In this document: one piece after another, positions 7,942 to 15,419 of the stretch
Layout of the letters: each line of letters begins with the position of its first letter
How positions within the stretch are numbered: the first letter of the stretch is position 1
Made by a program: the position numbers and the translations under genes
The notes under the pieces: model-generated
Told to the model about the DNA's origin: nothing
The model's input: the letters and a program-made list of their open reading frames with translations, nothing else
Database searches by the model: none
Source of the DNA: CAWVWF01 sp963933885
GTDB taxonomy: Bacteria; Bacteroidota; Bacteroidia; Flavobacteriales_C; GCA-002722245
Direction: 5' to 3'
DNA: 18,143 nt
NCBI GenBank assembly: GCA_963933885.1
Contig: CAWVWF010000051.1
Coordinates: 1 to 18,143, forward strand

Positions 7942-8511
7942 ATGCCTCTAACTTTTGGAAATTGGCGTAAAGATTTACAAATTAGCCTTATGATTATTAA
8001 AGCACTGCAATTTGCAGCAGAGAAACATCGAGGGCAGTTAAGAAAAGGGAATTTAAAGACTCCCTATATTAACCATCCTATTAAAGTTGCTTTTGTGTTG
8101 CAAACGATTGGAAAGGTTACTGATGAAAACATTTTGGCTGCTGCTTTACTTCATGATGTGGTTGAAGATACTGATGCCACGCATACAGATTTAGTACACT
8201 TGTTTAATACTAAAATCGCAGACATCGTTATTGAGATCTCAGATGAGAAAGGATTGGATAGTGAAGTTAGAAAACGACTTCAAGTTCAAGATGCGCCAAA
8301 CTTATCCTATGAGGCAAAAATCATTCGTATCGCAGATAAATTGTGTAATATCCAAGATATTTGCGGAATGGATGCTCCAAATTGGGATTACGAAAGAAAA
8401 TTTGATTACCTCGAATGGGCTGAAAATGTAGTTAACCAGATCAAAGGAACACACGAAGCACTTGAAACGTCTTTTTTTGACGAACATCGCTGGGGAAGAT
8501 TAAAACTATAG
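7942..8511 (+). CDS. MESH1/SpoT-like HD-domain phosphohydrolase
   Basis: Small HD-domain protein resembling stand-alone (p)ppGpp hydrolases of the MESH1/small alarmone hydrolase type. Members remove pyrophosphate from ppGpp using a Mn ion; some relatives act on other nucleotides. Seen in the sequence: FAAEKHRGQLRKGN (the N-terminal family signature), NHPIKVA (H45), LLHDVVEDT (H71-D72 metal ligands and E75-D76, the hydrolase ED pair) and RIADKLCNI (D132). There is no synthetase domain, so it would only degrade. Length from the ATG at 7942 is 189 residues. An in-frame ATG at 7990 would remove 16 poorly conserved residues and start directly at the family core (MIIKALQFAAEKHRGQ), and may be the true start. 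No signal peptide is seen, so it is cytoplasmic. It stands between two secreted protein genes with no obvious functional tie. Confidence 0.82.
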   Translation: MPLTFGNWRKDLQISLMIIKALQFAAEKHRGQLRKGNLKTPYINHPIKVAFVLQTIGKVTDENILAAALLHDVVEDTDATHTDLVHLFNTKIADIVIEISDEKGLDSEVRKRLQVQDAPNLSYEAKIIRIADKLCNIQDICGMDAPNWDYERKFDYLEWAENVVNQIKGTHEALETSFFDEHRWGRLKL

Positions 8512-8574
8512 TTCCAAAATTGTTAAATAATTGATATCTTAAGACCGCTACTTACCCAGAAAGCTATTTTTACT

Positions 8575-9675
8575 ATGAATTTAAAATTAATTGCCTTTTT
8601 TACCCTTGTCCTAATTTCTATTTCTATTCAATCTCAAACTATTGTTTTTCAAGATAGTGATCATGTGGTACATTATACCATGGTGAATGACAGTCTGAAA
8701 ATTACTGTTGAAGTATTAAATGACAACACAATTAATTTAAGTACAACTTCAGCAGCAACTGTTAATGATGATTTCGTTCAATTAATGTTTGATAAGAACA
8801 CTTCAGGTGGGATCGATTTCGGAAGTCAAGTAGATTTAATATATCAATATGATTCTACCTTAAATAATAATATTTGTGGAAGTCATGTTACTGGACCAGC
8901 AGCAATTACTTCTTGTGGAACGGCAACAACAAATGGTAATGCTAGCGTTAAACTAGGAATTTCTCTTTATTCAGCTACTTCACATTTAATTTGGTCTTTT
9001 TGTATTCCAAAACAAGAATTGGATAACGGAAATACTTTATGTGCTAGAATGAGTGTTAATATTCATACTGAAGGAGATCCTTTGGCAAGTACAGCTAAGA
9101 TCCCTGCTTCATCTGATACTTACTTTGTTGATGTGTATAATCCAGTTATGCTTTATGAGGTTGCTGACTTAGGTGCGGATATAAATGCTTGCATTGGTGA
9201 TACAATTTGGCCTAACGACGACTATCCTTTCTATCACTGGAACAATGTTCCTTTTGCGGGACAATATACATTGGTTGTAAATTACATGAGCGAATATGGT
9301 TTTAAAATGGATGATGGAACTTGTATTGTTTCGGATTCATTAAATGTTAATATTCTAAACGATTCTTACTGTGCAGGTTCAACTTACGGTTTTCCAAATG
9401 TATTGACTCCAAACGGGGATGATATGAATGAAACGTTCGAACCAATTATTGGTCAGGATTTATTAAACCAAGATTGGTCAGGAGCTAAGCTTCACATTTT
9501 TAACAGATGGGGAATTTCAGTTTATGAATCTCCTGAGAATGCTTACCCAATTTGGGACTTAAGAAATGAAGTAGGGGACGTGACTAGTTCAGGAACATAC
9601 TTCTATACATTCATGCCGCCTGGTGATGATGCAACCTTGTTGAATGGTTTCTTTATGGTTGTAAACGAGAATTAA
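8575..9675 (+). CDS. Secreted protein with CHU_C (T9SS type B) domain
   Basis: The protein has 366 residues and an N-terminal signal peptide (MNLKLIAFFTLVLISISIQSQ). The middle (about 22-200) is Asn/Thr/Ser-rich and beta-predicted, with DDFVQLMFDKNTSGGIDFG, a style seen in sugar-binding or calcium-binding sandwich domains. No specific family is recognised. The C-terminal domain from F273 is the gliding-motility-associated CHU_C type: FPNVLTPNGDDMNETFEP, LHIFNRWGISVYES, SSGTYFYTFMP and GFFMVV. In Flavobacteria this domain directs export by the type IX system with PorP/SprF-type partners, and the gene for such a partner often lies next to it; none is in this window. Six or more cysteines in the exported part could form disulfides. 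The protein is likely cell-surface; its function is unknown. Confidence 0.85.
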   Translation: MNLKLIAFFTLVLISISIQSQTIVFQDSDHVVHYTMVNDSLKITVEVLNDNTINLSTTSAATVNDDFVQLMFDKNTSGGIDFGSQVDLIYQYDSTLNNNICGSHVTGPAAITSCGTATTNGNASVKLGISLYSATSHLIWSFCIPKQELDNGNTLCARMSVNIHTEGDPLASTAKIPASSDTYFVDVYNPVMLYEVADLGADINACIGDTIWPNDDYPFYHWNNVPFAGQYTLVVNYMSEYGFKMDDGTCIVSDSLNVNILNDSYCAGSTYGFPNVLTPNGDDMNETFEPIIGQDLLNQDWSGAKLHIFNRWGISVYESPENAYPIWDLRNEVGDVTSSGTYFYTFMPPGDDATLLNGFFMVVNEN

Positions 9676-9714
9676 GAAACGATTAATGTGTATCAAAATA
9701 TTTAGCTCACGATC

Positions 9715-9854
9715 GTACTTCTTGATTTGAGTGAAACGGTAATCTAGAAGGTAAACTATCCGATTTGCAATCGGTATTCAACTAATTACAATTTAAGTCA
9801 AACACCGATTGCAAATCGGATAGTTTACCTTTTAGATTGAAAATCAAAAAGTAC
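9715..9854. repeat. Giant hairpin, copy 1 (140 nt)
   Basis: The inner stem pairs 9741-9775 with 9804-9838: 35 bp with a single G-T pair, of which 9748-9775 / 9804-9831 is a perfect 28-bp inverted repeat. The loop is 28 nt. After a 12-versus-2-nt asymmetric bulge (9729-9740 gagtgaaacggt against ga), an outer stem pairs 9715-9728 with 9841-9854 (gtacttcttgattt, 13 of 14). No open frame and no T run suitable for an ordinary terminator is seen. It is the most perfectly paired of the three copies. Confidence 0.9.
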
Positions 9855-9880
9855 TAGCTGTGTGGTGTTGGTTTCTAATT

Positions 9881-10107
9881 ATCGTACTTCTTGATTTGAG
9901 TGAAACGGTAATCAAGAAGGTAAACTATCCGATTTATAATCGGTATTCAATTAAATATGATGTTAGTGAAACACCGATTACAAATCGGATAGTTTATCTT
10001 TTAGCTTGAAAATAAAAAAGTACAAGCTATGTAATGTTTAATAACCATACTCATTCTCTGCTTTCCCATTTCTGCAAGTAAATAAGAACGATTACTTTTC
10101 CTCGTAC
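9881..10107. repeat. Giant hairpin copy 2 with trailing segment (tandem unit A)
   Basis: The hairpin is at 9884-10023. Its inner stem pairs 9910-9944 with 9973-10007; against copy 1 it has an A-C mismatch (9936/9981), a G-T pair (9920/9997) and two changes near the base. The left half is almost identical to copies 1 and 3. The trailing segment 10024-10101 ends in a stretch (near 10075-10101) resembling the 3' end of the gene remnant at 10296-10340, so unit A and unit B appear to be a tandem duplication with a period of 226 bp. Confidence 0.85.
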
Positions 10108-10341
10108 TCGTACTTCTTGATTTGAGTGAAACGGTAATCAAGAAGGTAAACTATCCGATTTATAATCGGTATTCAATTAAATATAATGTTAGTGAAACTC
10201 CGATTACAAATCGGATAGTTTATCTTTTAGATTGATACTCAAAAAGTACAAGCTATGTAATGTTTAATGACCATGCTCACGCTCTACTTTCCTATTTATG
10301 TAAGTAAATAATAACCATCATTTGCAACGATTACTTTTCCT
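10108..10341. repeat. Giant hairpin copy 3 with trailing segment (tandem unit B)
   Basis: The hairpin is at 10110-10249, with inner stem 10136-10170 pairing with 10199-10233. It is nearly identical to copy 2 over the left arm and loop, and carries a further change (actccg instead of acaccg) at the base of the right arm. The trailing part runs into the 3' end of the minus-strand gene remnant. The junction with unit A has a short duplicated cgtact. Confidence 0.85.
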
Positions 10342-10612
10342 TTACTTTCGGCTGGGAATTTAACTTCAATCAAACCATTACTCTCAAAGCCAAGTATTAC
10401 TTCAGTTTTGAGGAAACGATGTGCCTTGAAATAAGTTCTAATGGAACTTCAATAAATTGAATTCTTCCATAGATACTATAGTGACTTGCTACAATAATTG
10501 TTGTTGAACTTTTATTAATATTTGCTCTAAGGTTTACATCTAGTCTTTTTAAATTTTCATCCACTGAAGTAGGAGCTTCTAGTAGATAAACCAAGATTTT
10601 AAGAAATTGGTT
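10296..10612 (-). pseudogene. Frameshifted, 5'-truncated remnant of a protein gene
   Basis: Two adjoining minus-strand frames look like one broken protein. The first (10612 down to about 10430) encodes KILVYLLEAPTSVDENL to RIQFIEVPLELISR with no ATG, only a TTG at 10594. The second, shifted by one base, encodes AHRFLKTEVILGFE, GLIEVKFPAESKGK and ANDGYYLLT and stops at 10296-10298. Restoring one base near 10427 joins them. The strand order (an IEVPL strand, then a VKFP strand, then GYYLL at the end) faintly recalls the C-terminal domain of galactose-oxidase-like proteins (DUF1929), but this is a weak eyeball match and the family is uncertain. The intact gene was probably longer, since no start or N-terminal domain remains. 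Confidence 0.5.
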
Positions 10613-10679
10613 TTAAGTCGATTTTAAAAAATAAATTGCAGAAATATAAAGACCGTAATCTGGTTATGGTTACTGGAAC

Positions 10680-10687
10680 TATACTTG
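10680..10687 (+). promoter_or_regulatory. Possible -7 box of the small ORF at 10716
   Basis: TATACTTG differs from TAnnTTTG at one position and lies 28 nt before the ATG. No convincing -33 box was found. Confidence 0.3.
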
Positions 10688-10715
10688 TAATATAGAATCT
10701 CAAAACACTGTAATT

Positions 10716-11039
10716 ATGAATCACTCACTTAGAAAAATTAACAATAAGATCGCCGTGAAGTCATTAAATGAATTTATCAAGTTGATCGGTAAAATGGATG
10801 TAGAATATTTTGAAATCACTTTTCACAAAACAAGAAAGAAGTACTTGCAAGACTTAGCTATGTTGTTCGAGCAAATAGAAAATGATTTCCATTACGTTTA
10901 TATCTTAAAACGAAATACACATGTATTTCAACTACAATGGAAAGAATCCGTTTTGAAAGCTCATTTAGATTTATTGATGCCTAATATTCCAAGTAGTTAT
11001 TTGAAAAAACCTTTAGTAGCTCAGCTTCAAGCGATCTAG
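10716..11039 (+). CDS. Small hypothetical protein, 107 residues
   Basis: I do not recognise this protein. It has no signal peptide, no membrane segment and no cysteine. It is rich in Lys, Leu, His and aromatic residues, with probable helices around IAVKSLNEFIKLIGKM and KKYLQDLAMLFEQIE, followed by a strand-like stretch (FHYVYILKRNTHVFQLQW). Its composition and codon choice look like real coding sequence of this genome, and it starts with ATG shortly after a possible -7 box. It is cytoplasmic by appearance. It lies 67 nt upstream of the sugar transferase on the same strand, but that gene has its own -7 box, so a shared function is not implied. Confidence 0.6.
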   Translation: MNHSLRKINNKIAVKSLNEFIKLIGKMDVEYFEITFHKTRKKYLQDLAMLFEQIENDFHYVYILKRNTHVFQLQWKESVLKAHLDLLMPNIPSSYLKKPLVAQLQAI

Positions 11040-11080
11040 AAACTCTATCTTTTTGACTATTAATATCCAATTGGTATAAC

Positions 11081-11088
11081 TATCTTTG
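11081..11088 (+). promoter_or_regulatory. Putative -7 box of the sugar transferase gene
   Basis: TATCTTTG is an exact TAnnTTTG match ending 18 nt before the ATG at 11107. A TTTG at 11052-11055 is 25 nt upstream, longer than the usual spacing, so the -33 element is uncertain. Confidence 0.5.
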
Positions 11089-11106
11089 TAGTGTCTAATA
11101 CCTACA

Positions 11107-12525
11107 ATGAATAAAAAGATAGAAATTACTAAGTATCTTATTAGTGACTTTGTCACTAGTGTTGCTGCGTGGTTACTTTTTTACTTTTTTCGAAAAACTT
11201 ATATTGAATTTCCTTTCAAGGCAGAATGGTCTGAAATAGTAAACAATGAGAAGTTTTGGTTAGGAACGTTATTAGTTCCAGTAGGATGGATTGTATTGAA
11301 TGCTTCTTTAGGATTATATGGGAACGTATTTAAGAAATCAAGATTAAAAGAAACTGGAGTTGTATTCTTAGGTTGTATTATTGGTGCACTTGTACTTTTC
11401 TTTTCATTGGTTCTTGACGATACAAATTATAGTTACACTTCCTATTACAAGAGTATTTTATTCTTGTTTATTGTCCAATTTATTCTGAACGGTTTCTTTA
11501 GATTTTTAATTACCTCTAAGACAGCAAAGAAAGTTCACAATAGAATAATTGGTTTTCCAACACTTATAATAGGAAGTAACCAAAGAGCTGAAAGTTTATT
11601 TTTAGAACTTGAAAGCGCAAAGAAATCAGCAGGATATCAAATCTTAGGATTTGTAAACCTTATTGAAGGAGAAACAGAATTTTTGCTTTCAAAACATACA
11701 AAGTATTTAGGATCTGTTAAAGGAATTACAGATGTTATTAGAGATAATAATATTCAAGAAATAATTATAGCAATTGAATCTAAAGAACAAGAAGCTATTC
11801 AGTTACTAATGATGCAATTGCAAGATTTTAATGTTTCTGTTAAAATTATTCCTGATATGTATAACATCTTAACTGGTCAGGTTAAGATGAATTCTATCAT
11901 GCATGCAGCATTGATAGAGGTTTCTTTTGGAACACTTCCTGTTTGGCAAAAAACACTTAAGAAAACGATTGATCTTGTTGCTTCAGGTTTAGTGTTACTA
12001 ATTGGAGCTCCTTTTTATATTACCGTTGCAATCTTAGTGAAATTATCGTCTAAAGGTCCTGTGTTTTTCATGCAAGAACGAATTGGGATTAGGGGAGAAG
12101 CTTTCAATATTATCAAATTCAGGTCTATGTATACGGATGCTGAAAAAGATGGTCCAGCGCTTTCAAAAGATAAGGATAGTAGAATCACACCAATCGGAAG
12201 ATTCATTCGTAAAACTAGGATTGATGAAACGCCTCAGTTTTTTAATGTTTTAAAAGGAGATATGAGTTTAGTTGGTCCCAGGCCAGAACGTCAATTCTTT
12301 ATTGATCAAATCATAAAGACAGATCCGCAATATAAATATCTTCACCGAGTAAAGCCAGGGATTACTTCTTGGGGACAAGTGAAGTATGGTTATGCTGAGA
12401 ATGTTGATGAGATGATTGAAAGATTAAAATTCGATTTAATCTACATGGAAAACATGTCTATTCTTATCGATTTTAAAATAATGATTCACACTATTCTAGT
12501 CGTGTTTCAAGGAAGAGGTAAATAA
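11107..12525 (+). CDS. Polyprenyl-phosphate sugar-phosphate transferase (WcaJ-type)
   Basis: This inner-membrane enzyme transfers a hexose-1-phosphate from a nucleotide sugar to undecaprenyl phosphate, the first step of capsule, exopolysaccharide or O-antigen synthesis. At 472 residues it has the full WcaJ/polyisoprenylphosphate hexose-1-P transferase layout. There are four N-terminal membrane segments (about 6-31, 50-71, 84-105 and 111-135), a CoA_binding_3-like Rossmann domain (about 145-240, with FPTLIIGSNQRAESLF), a hydrophobic re-entrant segment (about 288-313), and the catalytic Bac_transf domain. The last contains FFMQERIG, FNIIKFRSMY, RIDETPQF (catalytic D373-E374), SLVGPRPE and VKPGITSWGQV. 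Which sugar it uses (glucose, galactose or other) cannot be read from sequence. No other polysaccharide genes are next to it, so it may serve a distant cluster. Its end is only 7 bp from the converging pseudouridine synthase gene. Confidence 0.92.
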   Translation: MNKKIEITKYLISDFVTSVAAWLLFYFFRKTYIEFPFKAEWSEIVNNEKFWLGTLLVPVGWIVLNASLGLYGNVFKKSRLKETGVVFLGCIIGALVLFFSLVLDDTNYSYTSYYKSILFLFIVQFILNGFFRFLITSKTAKKVHNRIIGFPTLIIGSNQRAESLFLELESAKKSAGYQILGFVNLIEGETEFLLSKHTKYLGSVKGITDVIRDNNIQEIIIAIESKEQEAIQLLMMQLQDFNVSVKIIPDMYNILTGQVKMNSIMHAALIEVSFGTLPVWQKTLKKTIDLVASGLVLLIGAPFYITVAILVKLSSKGPVFFMQERIGIRGEAFNIIKFRSMYTDAEKDGPALSKDKDSRITPIGRFIRKTRIDETPQFFNVLKGDMSLVGPRPERQFFIDQIIKTDPQYKYLHRVKPGITSWGQVKYGYAENVDEMIERLKFDLIYMENMSILIDFKIMIHTILVVFQGRGK

Positions 12526-12532
12526 TTACTTC

Positions 12533-14227
12533 CTAAAATTCAGCTTGTATTCTAACCTTTTTTGTCTTTTTAGTTCCAGGGTGAATGAACTCTAAGAATT
12601 CAGCGTGTAAATGTAATCTGTTGGATTTTGTGCCGTACAGATCATCGCCATGAATTGGTGCGTTTAAACCATCTTTAAAAGCACTATGAACACGTAGTTG
12701 ATGTGTTCTTCCAGTTTGTGGATATAGATACACTTTAGTTCTATTATTTTCAGTTGAAATCACTTCCCAACGCGTTTTAGCTGGCTTTCCGTAATCATAA
12801 CAAACCAACTGATATGGCCTGTTGTCAAGGTCAACTCTTAATGGTAAATCAATTTCTCCTTTTCGTTCTGTAATTACACCATCTAACAATGCAACATATC
12901 TTTTCTTAACAGTTCTATCAATGAATTGCTTTTGGAGAAACTTGTGGGCTTCTTTGGTTTTAGCAATTAATAGAATTCCCGAAGTAGACATGTCTAATCT
13001 GTGAACGAGTAAAGGTCCTGTAGCATCTGGATATTTTTCAACCATTCTTGTGTAAACGGAGTCTGATATGTTTTTACCAGGAACAGATAAGAATTCGGGT
13101 GGTTTATTTACGATTGCGATTTCATCATCCTCGTAAAATACTTCCAAATCTCTTCCTTCTGCAGGATTATCGAGCATTGGATTTTTGTCCATTTGAATCC
13201 CTTTAAGCATATGACCTAATATGGGTTCACATTTTCCTTTACAAGCAGGATAAAATTGAAGATGTTTCTTTATTTCTGAAGCAGGGGAGTCTCCCCACCA
13301 AAACTCTGCAATAGCAATAGGTTTCAATTGATTTTGAAAAGCATATTGAAGTAATTTAGGAGCTGCACAATCTCCAGCGCCAGCAGGGGGCGTAATATCT
13401 AATTCTTCTTTAAAGATTTGCCATAAGTTTTTTGGCGTAGCAGTTACATCTAAAAACTTGTATTGATCAAACAACCACTTTTGAAGTATGGCTGATTTTT
13501 CTCTTCTTTTCTTTTTGTAATCAGCTACCTGATTTTCAAAGAAATCTAATCTTTCCTTTCGTTTTTCTAATGCTTCGTTTCTATAGTAAGTTTCTTTTTT
13601 TATCGCGTGTTGTTGCTTTAAACTCTCATCTCTAGATCTTTCTTGTAAAGCCTCGAAATCCACTTCGTTCATGGATACTTTAGCTAAGTCACGATTTTTT
13701 CTTCTGGTTTTTCTTCCAGATTTGTATATGTTTTTTAAACTATTAATTGCCGCTTCAGCTTCTGCCGTTTCTTTACTGAAATTAACTTTTACATCAGCAA
13801 ACTCTTCGTTGCTTTCTAGCTCTTTTAAAGCAGCATTATAACTGTTGAGTATAAGTTCTTCAGATTTGAAATAACTGTCTTTTTGAAGCCTGTCATATAT
13901 CGGGGGAACAAATGAACCAACAGTTGGTACTTCTCCTATCTTTCCAGAATATCCAGCTAAATAACCAAGTGCTCCATCTTTATTTTGAACAACTAAAACA
14001 CCAAACATTTTTCCAACAGGAGGTACTGTAGATTTAGAATCTAATCCGAAATTATGATCCCAATTTGTGTTTTTAATTAGTACTTTAACTTCTTCAACAG
14101 CAGTTAAAGCAATCTCGCTAGGTGTGTAGTAAAATGGGAACGTAAATAAATCGGGAATTGGAATGTCCTTTACATCTTTTTTAAAAGGCGTAAAACAATC
14201 CAATTTTTTTGATATACTTTCTCCCAT
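12533..14227 (-). CDS. RluA-family RNA pseudouridine synthase with long N-terminal extension
   Basis: Converts specific uridines in rRNA or tRNA to pseudouridine; the target site is unknown. The catalytic domain occupies about residues 350-564: FYEDDEIAIVNKP, LLVHRLDMSTSGILL (catalytic D412), KKRYVALLDG, YPQTGRTHQLRVHSA and a C-terminal HLHAEFLEFIHP. A usual RluA protein is about 220-330 residues, whereas this one has 564. The extra N-terminal 350 residues hold a globular segment (GKMFGVLVVQNKDGALGYLAGYSG), a highly charged probable coiled coil (about 170-265, many KR/E residues) and a Cys-bearing block (GDCAAPKLL, FYPACKGKCEPILGH). This long form is known as a subgroup in several phyla. Its ATG follows the stop of the upstream flavoprotein by 1 nt, so the two are surely cotranscribed. 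There is no terminator between it and the convergent sugar transferase. Confidence 0.9.
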   Translation of the reverse strand: MGESISKKLDCFTPFKKDVKDIPIPDLFTFPFYYTPSEIALTAVEEVKVLIKNTNWDHNFGLDSKSTVPPVGKMFGVLVVQNKDGALGYLAGYSGKIGEVPTVGSFVPPIYDRLQKDSYFKSEELILNSYNAALKELESNEEFADVKVNFSKETAEAEAAINSLKNIYKSGRKTRRKNRDLAKVSMNEVDFEALQERSRDESLKQQHAIKKETYYRNEALEKRKERLDFFENQVADYKKKRREKSAILQKWLFDQYKFLDVTATPKNLWQIFKEELDITPPAGAGDCAAPKLLQYAFQNQLKPIAIAEFWWGDSPASEIKKHLQFYPACKGKCEPILGHMLKGIQMDKNPMLDNPAEGRDLEVFYEDDEIAIVNKPPEFLSVPGKNISDSVYTRMVEKYPDATGPLLVHRLDMSTSGILLIAKTKEAHKFLQKQFIDRTVKKRYVALLDGVITERKGEIDLPLRVDLDNRPYQLVCYDYGKPAKTRWEVISTENNRTKVYLYPQTGRTHQLRVHSAFKDGLNAPIHGDDLYGTKSNRLHLHAEFLEFIHPGTKKTKKVRIQAEF

Positions 14228-14228
14228 A

Positions 14229-15416
14229 TTAATACTTGTTATTTAGGTGATTGGCTAAGTATGCTCCCATACTCGCACAGGCTTGTAGTAAGTATCCACC
14301 AGTTGGTGCATCCCAGTCTAGCATTTCTCCAATACAAAAATGATTGGGTATTTTATGTAATTCGAAATTCGTATTTATTTCACTTAAATCTATTCCTCCA
14401 ACAGTTGATATTGCTTCGTCTAAAGTAGCAGTATCCAATATTTTAATAGGTAATTGTTTTACAGCTGATGCTAATAACGCGGTATCCATATATTCAGTTT
14501 TACTCAAGTTTGTTTTGAGTAACTGTATTTGAATAGCACTTAGTTTAATGGCATTTTTCAGACTGTCGGCATTGTTTTTTGCTGGCTTTGATAATTTTTC
14601 AAAAACCTGTTCTTCTGTTAACATTGGTTTTAAATCAATGTAGATTATAGCTTCTTTTTTAGCCTTAAGCTGAGCTCTTATTTCTGGACTTAAAGCATAA
14701 ATAGCATTGCCTTCAATTCCTTGTTTAGTAATAACAACTTCACCTTTTTGTGTTTTCTGACTGCAAGTAATTGAAATGTTTTTAAGTGGAGTTCCCTCAT
14801 TTTTTTCAATAAAAGAAGTATCCCAATCAATTTTGAATGCACAATTAGAGGCTTCGAAATCTTGCGTGTTAATTCCTTTGTCTTTAAAAGTTTTAAGCCA
14901 AGAACCATTAGATCCGGTTATTTTCCAACTTCCTCCACCTAGTGCATAAACACAGTAGTCGCTTTGGATAACTTCATCGTTATTAAAAACAGGATTATTA
15001 CTTTCATTCCAACCTGAAAAGGTTTTATTAAAATGAAATGAAACGTTCTTGTTTTTTAAAACAGACTGGATAGCATTAAGAACTTGAATTGGTTTAATCC
15101 CTTTTTCAGGATAAACACGTTTACTCGTTCCGATAAAAGTTGGAATACCAATATCATTTAACCAATCTCTAAATTGCTGGTTATTAAAAAACTGTAAAGC
15201 ATCAAGTAAAAAAGGAGTAGGGGTGTAACGCCCAATTAGATTATCAATGTTTTCAGAATGAGTTAGGTTGAAACCTCCGTCTCCAGCAACTAAGAATTTC
15301 CTTCCTAATCCAGCTGATTTCTGTTCGTAAATATTGATGTTAAATTTATCTGCATCAAGAAATGAGGCAAAAAATAAGGAGGCACTACCGCCTCCTATTA
15401 TTGTAATCTTATTCAA
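14229..15416 (-). CDS. BaiN/HI0933-like FAD-dependent flavoprotein
   Basis: NAD(P)/FAD-binding oxidoreductase of the HI0933/YhiN/BaiN group (TIGR03862-like subtype), 395 residues. The N-terminus carries the dinucleotide-binding motif ITIIGGGSASLFFASFL, followed by GLGRKFLVAGDGGFNLTHSE, the family hallmark. Other signatures are YALGGGSWKITGSNG, TKQGIEGNAIYALSP and the C-terminal FAD contact GEMLDWDAPTGGYLLQACASMGAYL. The reaction in most bacteria is not established; BaiN in gut Clostridia has been linked to bile-acid reduction, which should not be assumed here. It is cytoplasmic. It sits between leuD (3 nt gap) and the pseudouridine synthase (1 nt gap), so it belongs to the same transcript as the leucine genes, although no biochemical link is evident. 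Confidence 0.88.
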   Translation of the reverse strand: MNKITIIGGGSASLFFASFLDADKFNINIYEQKSAGLGRKFLVAGDGGFNLTHSENIDNLIGRYTPTPFLLDALQFFNNQQFRDWLNDIGIPTFIGTSKRVYPEKGIKPIQVLNAIQSVLKNKNVSFHFNKTFSGWNESNNPVFNNDEVIQSDYCVYALGGGSWKITGSNGSWLKTFKDKGINTQDFEASNCAFKIDWDTSFIEKNEGTPLKNISITCSQKTQKGEVVITKQGIEGNAIYALSPEIRAQLKAKKEAIIYIDLKPMLTEEQVFEKLSKPAKNNADSLKNAIKLSAIQIQLLKTNLSKTEYMDTALLASAVKQLPIKILDTATLDEAISTVGGIDLSEINTNFELHKIPNHFCIGEMLDWDAPTGGYLLQACASMGAYLANHLNNKY

Positions 15417-15419
15417 AAT

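Noticed and set aside
8231..8487. Alternative frames inside the HD hydrolase
   Set aside because: They are shadows of a well-supported gene whose HD and ED motifs are in the main frame.
9804..9838. Ordinary Rho-independent terminator for the CHU_C protein gene
   Set aside because: The stem is far longer than usual, the 28-nt loop is large, and no clean T run follows the base of the stem. A role in transcript-end stabilisation remains possible.
9712..10260. Integron attC sites or a CRISPR array
   Set aside because: The repeats are large imperfect palindromes at 169- and 226-bp spacing, without GTTRRRY core sites, cassette ORFs, short identical direct repeats or uniform spacers.
12505..12540. 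Bidirectional terminator between the convergent transferase and pseudouridine synthase genes
   Set aside because: Only ggaag / cttcc arms with a bulged AT-rich middle are visible, and no T tract follows on either strand.
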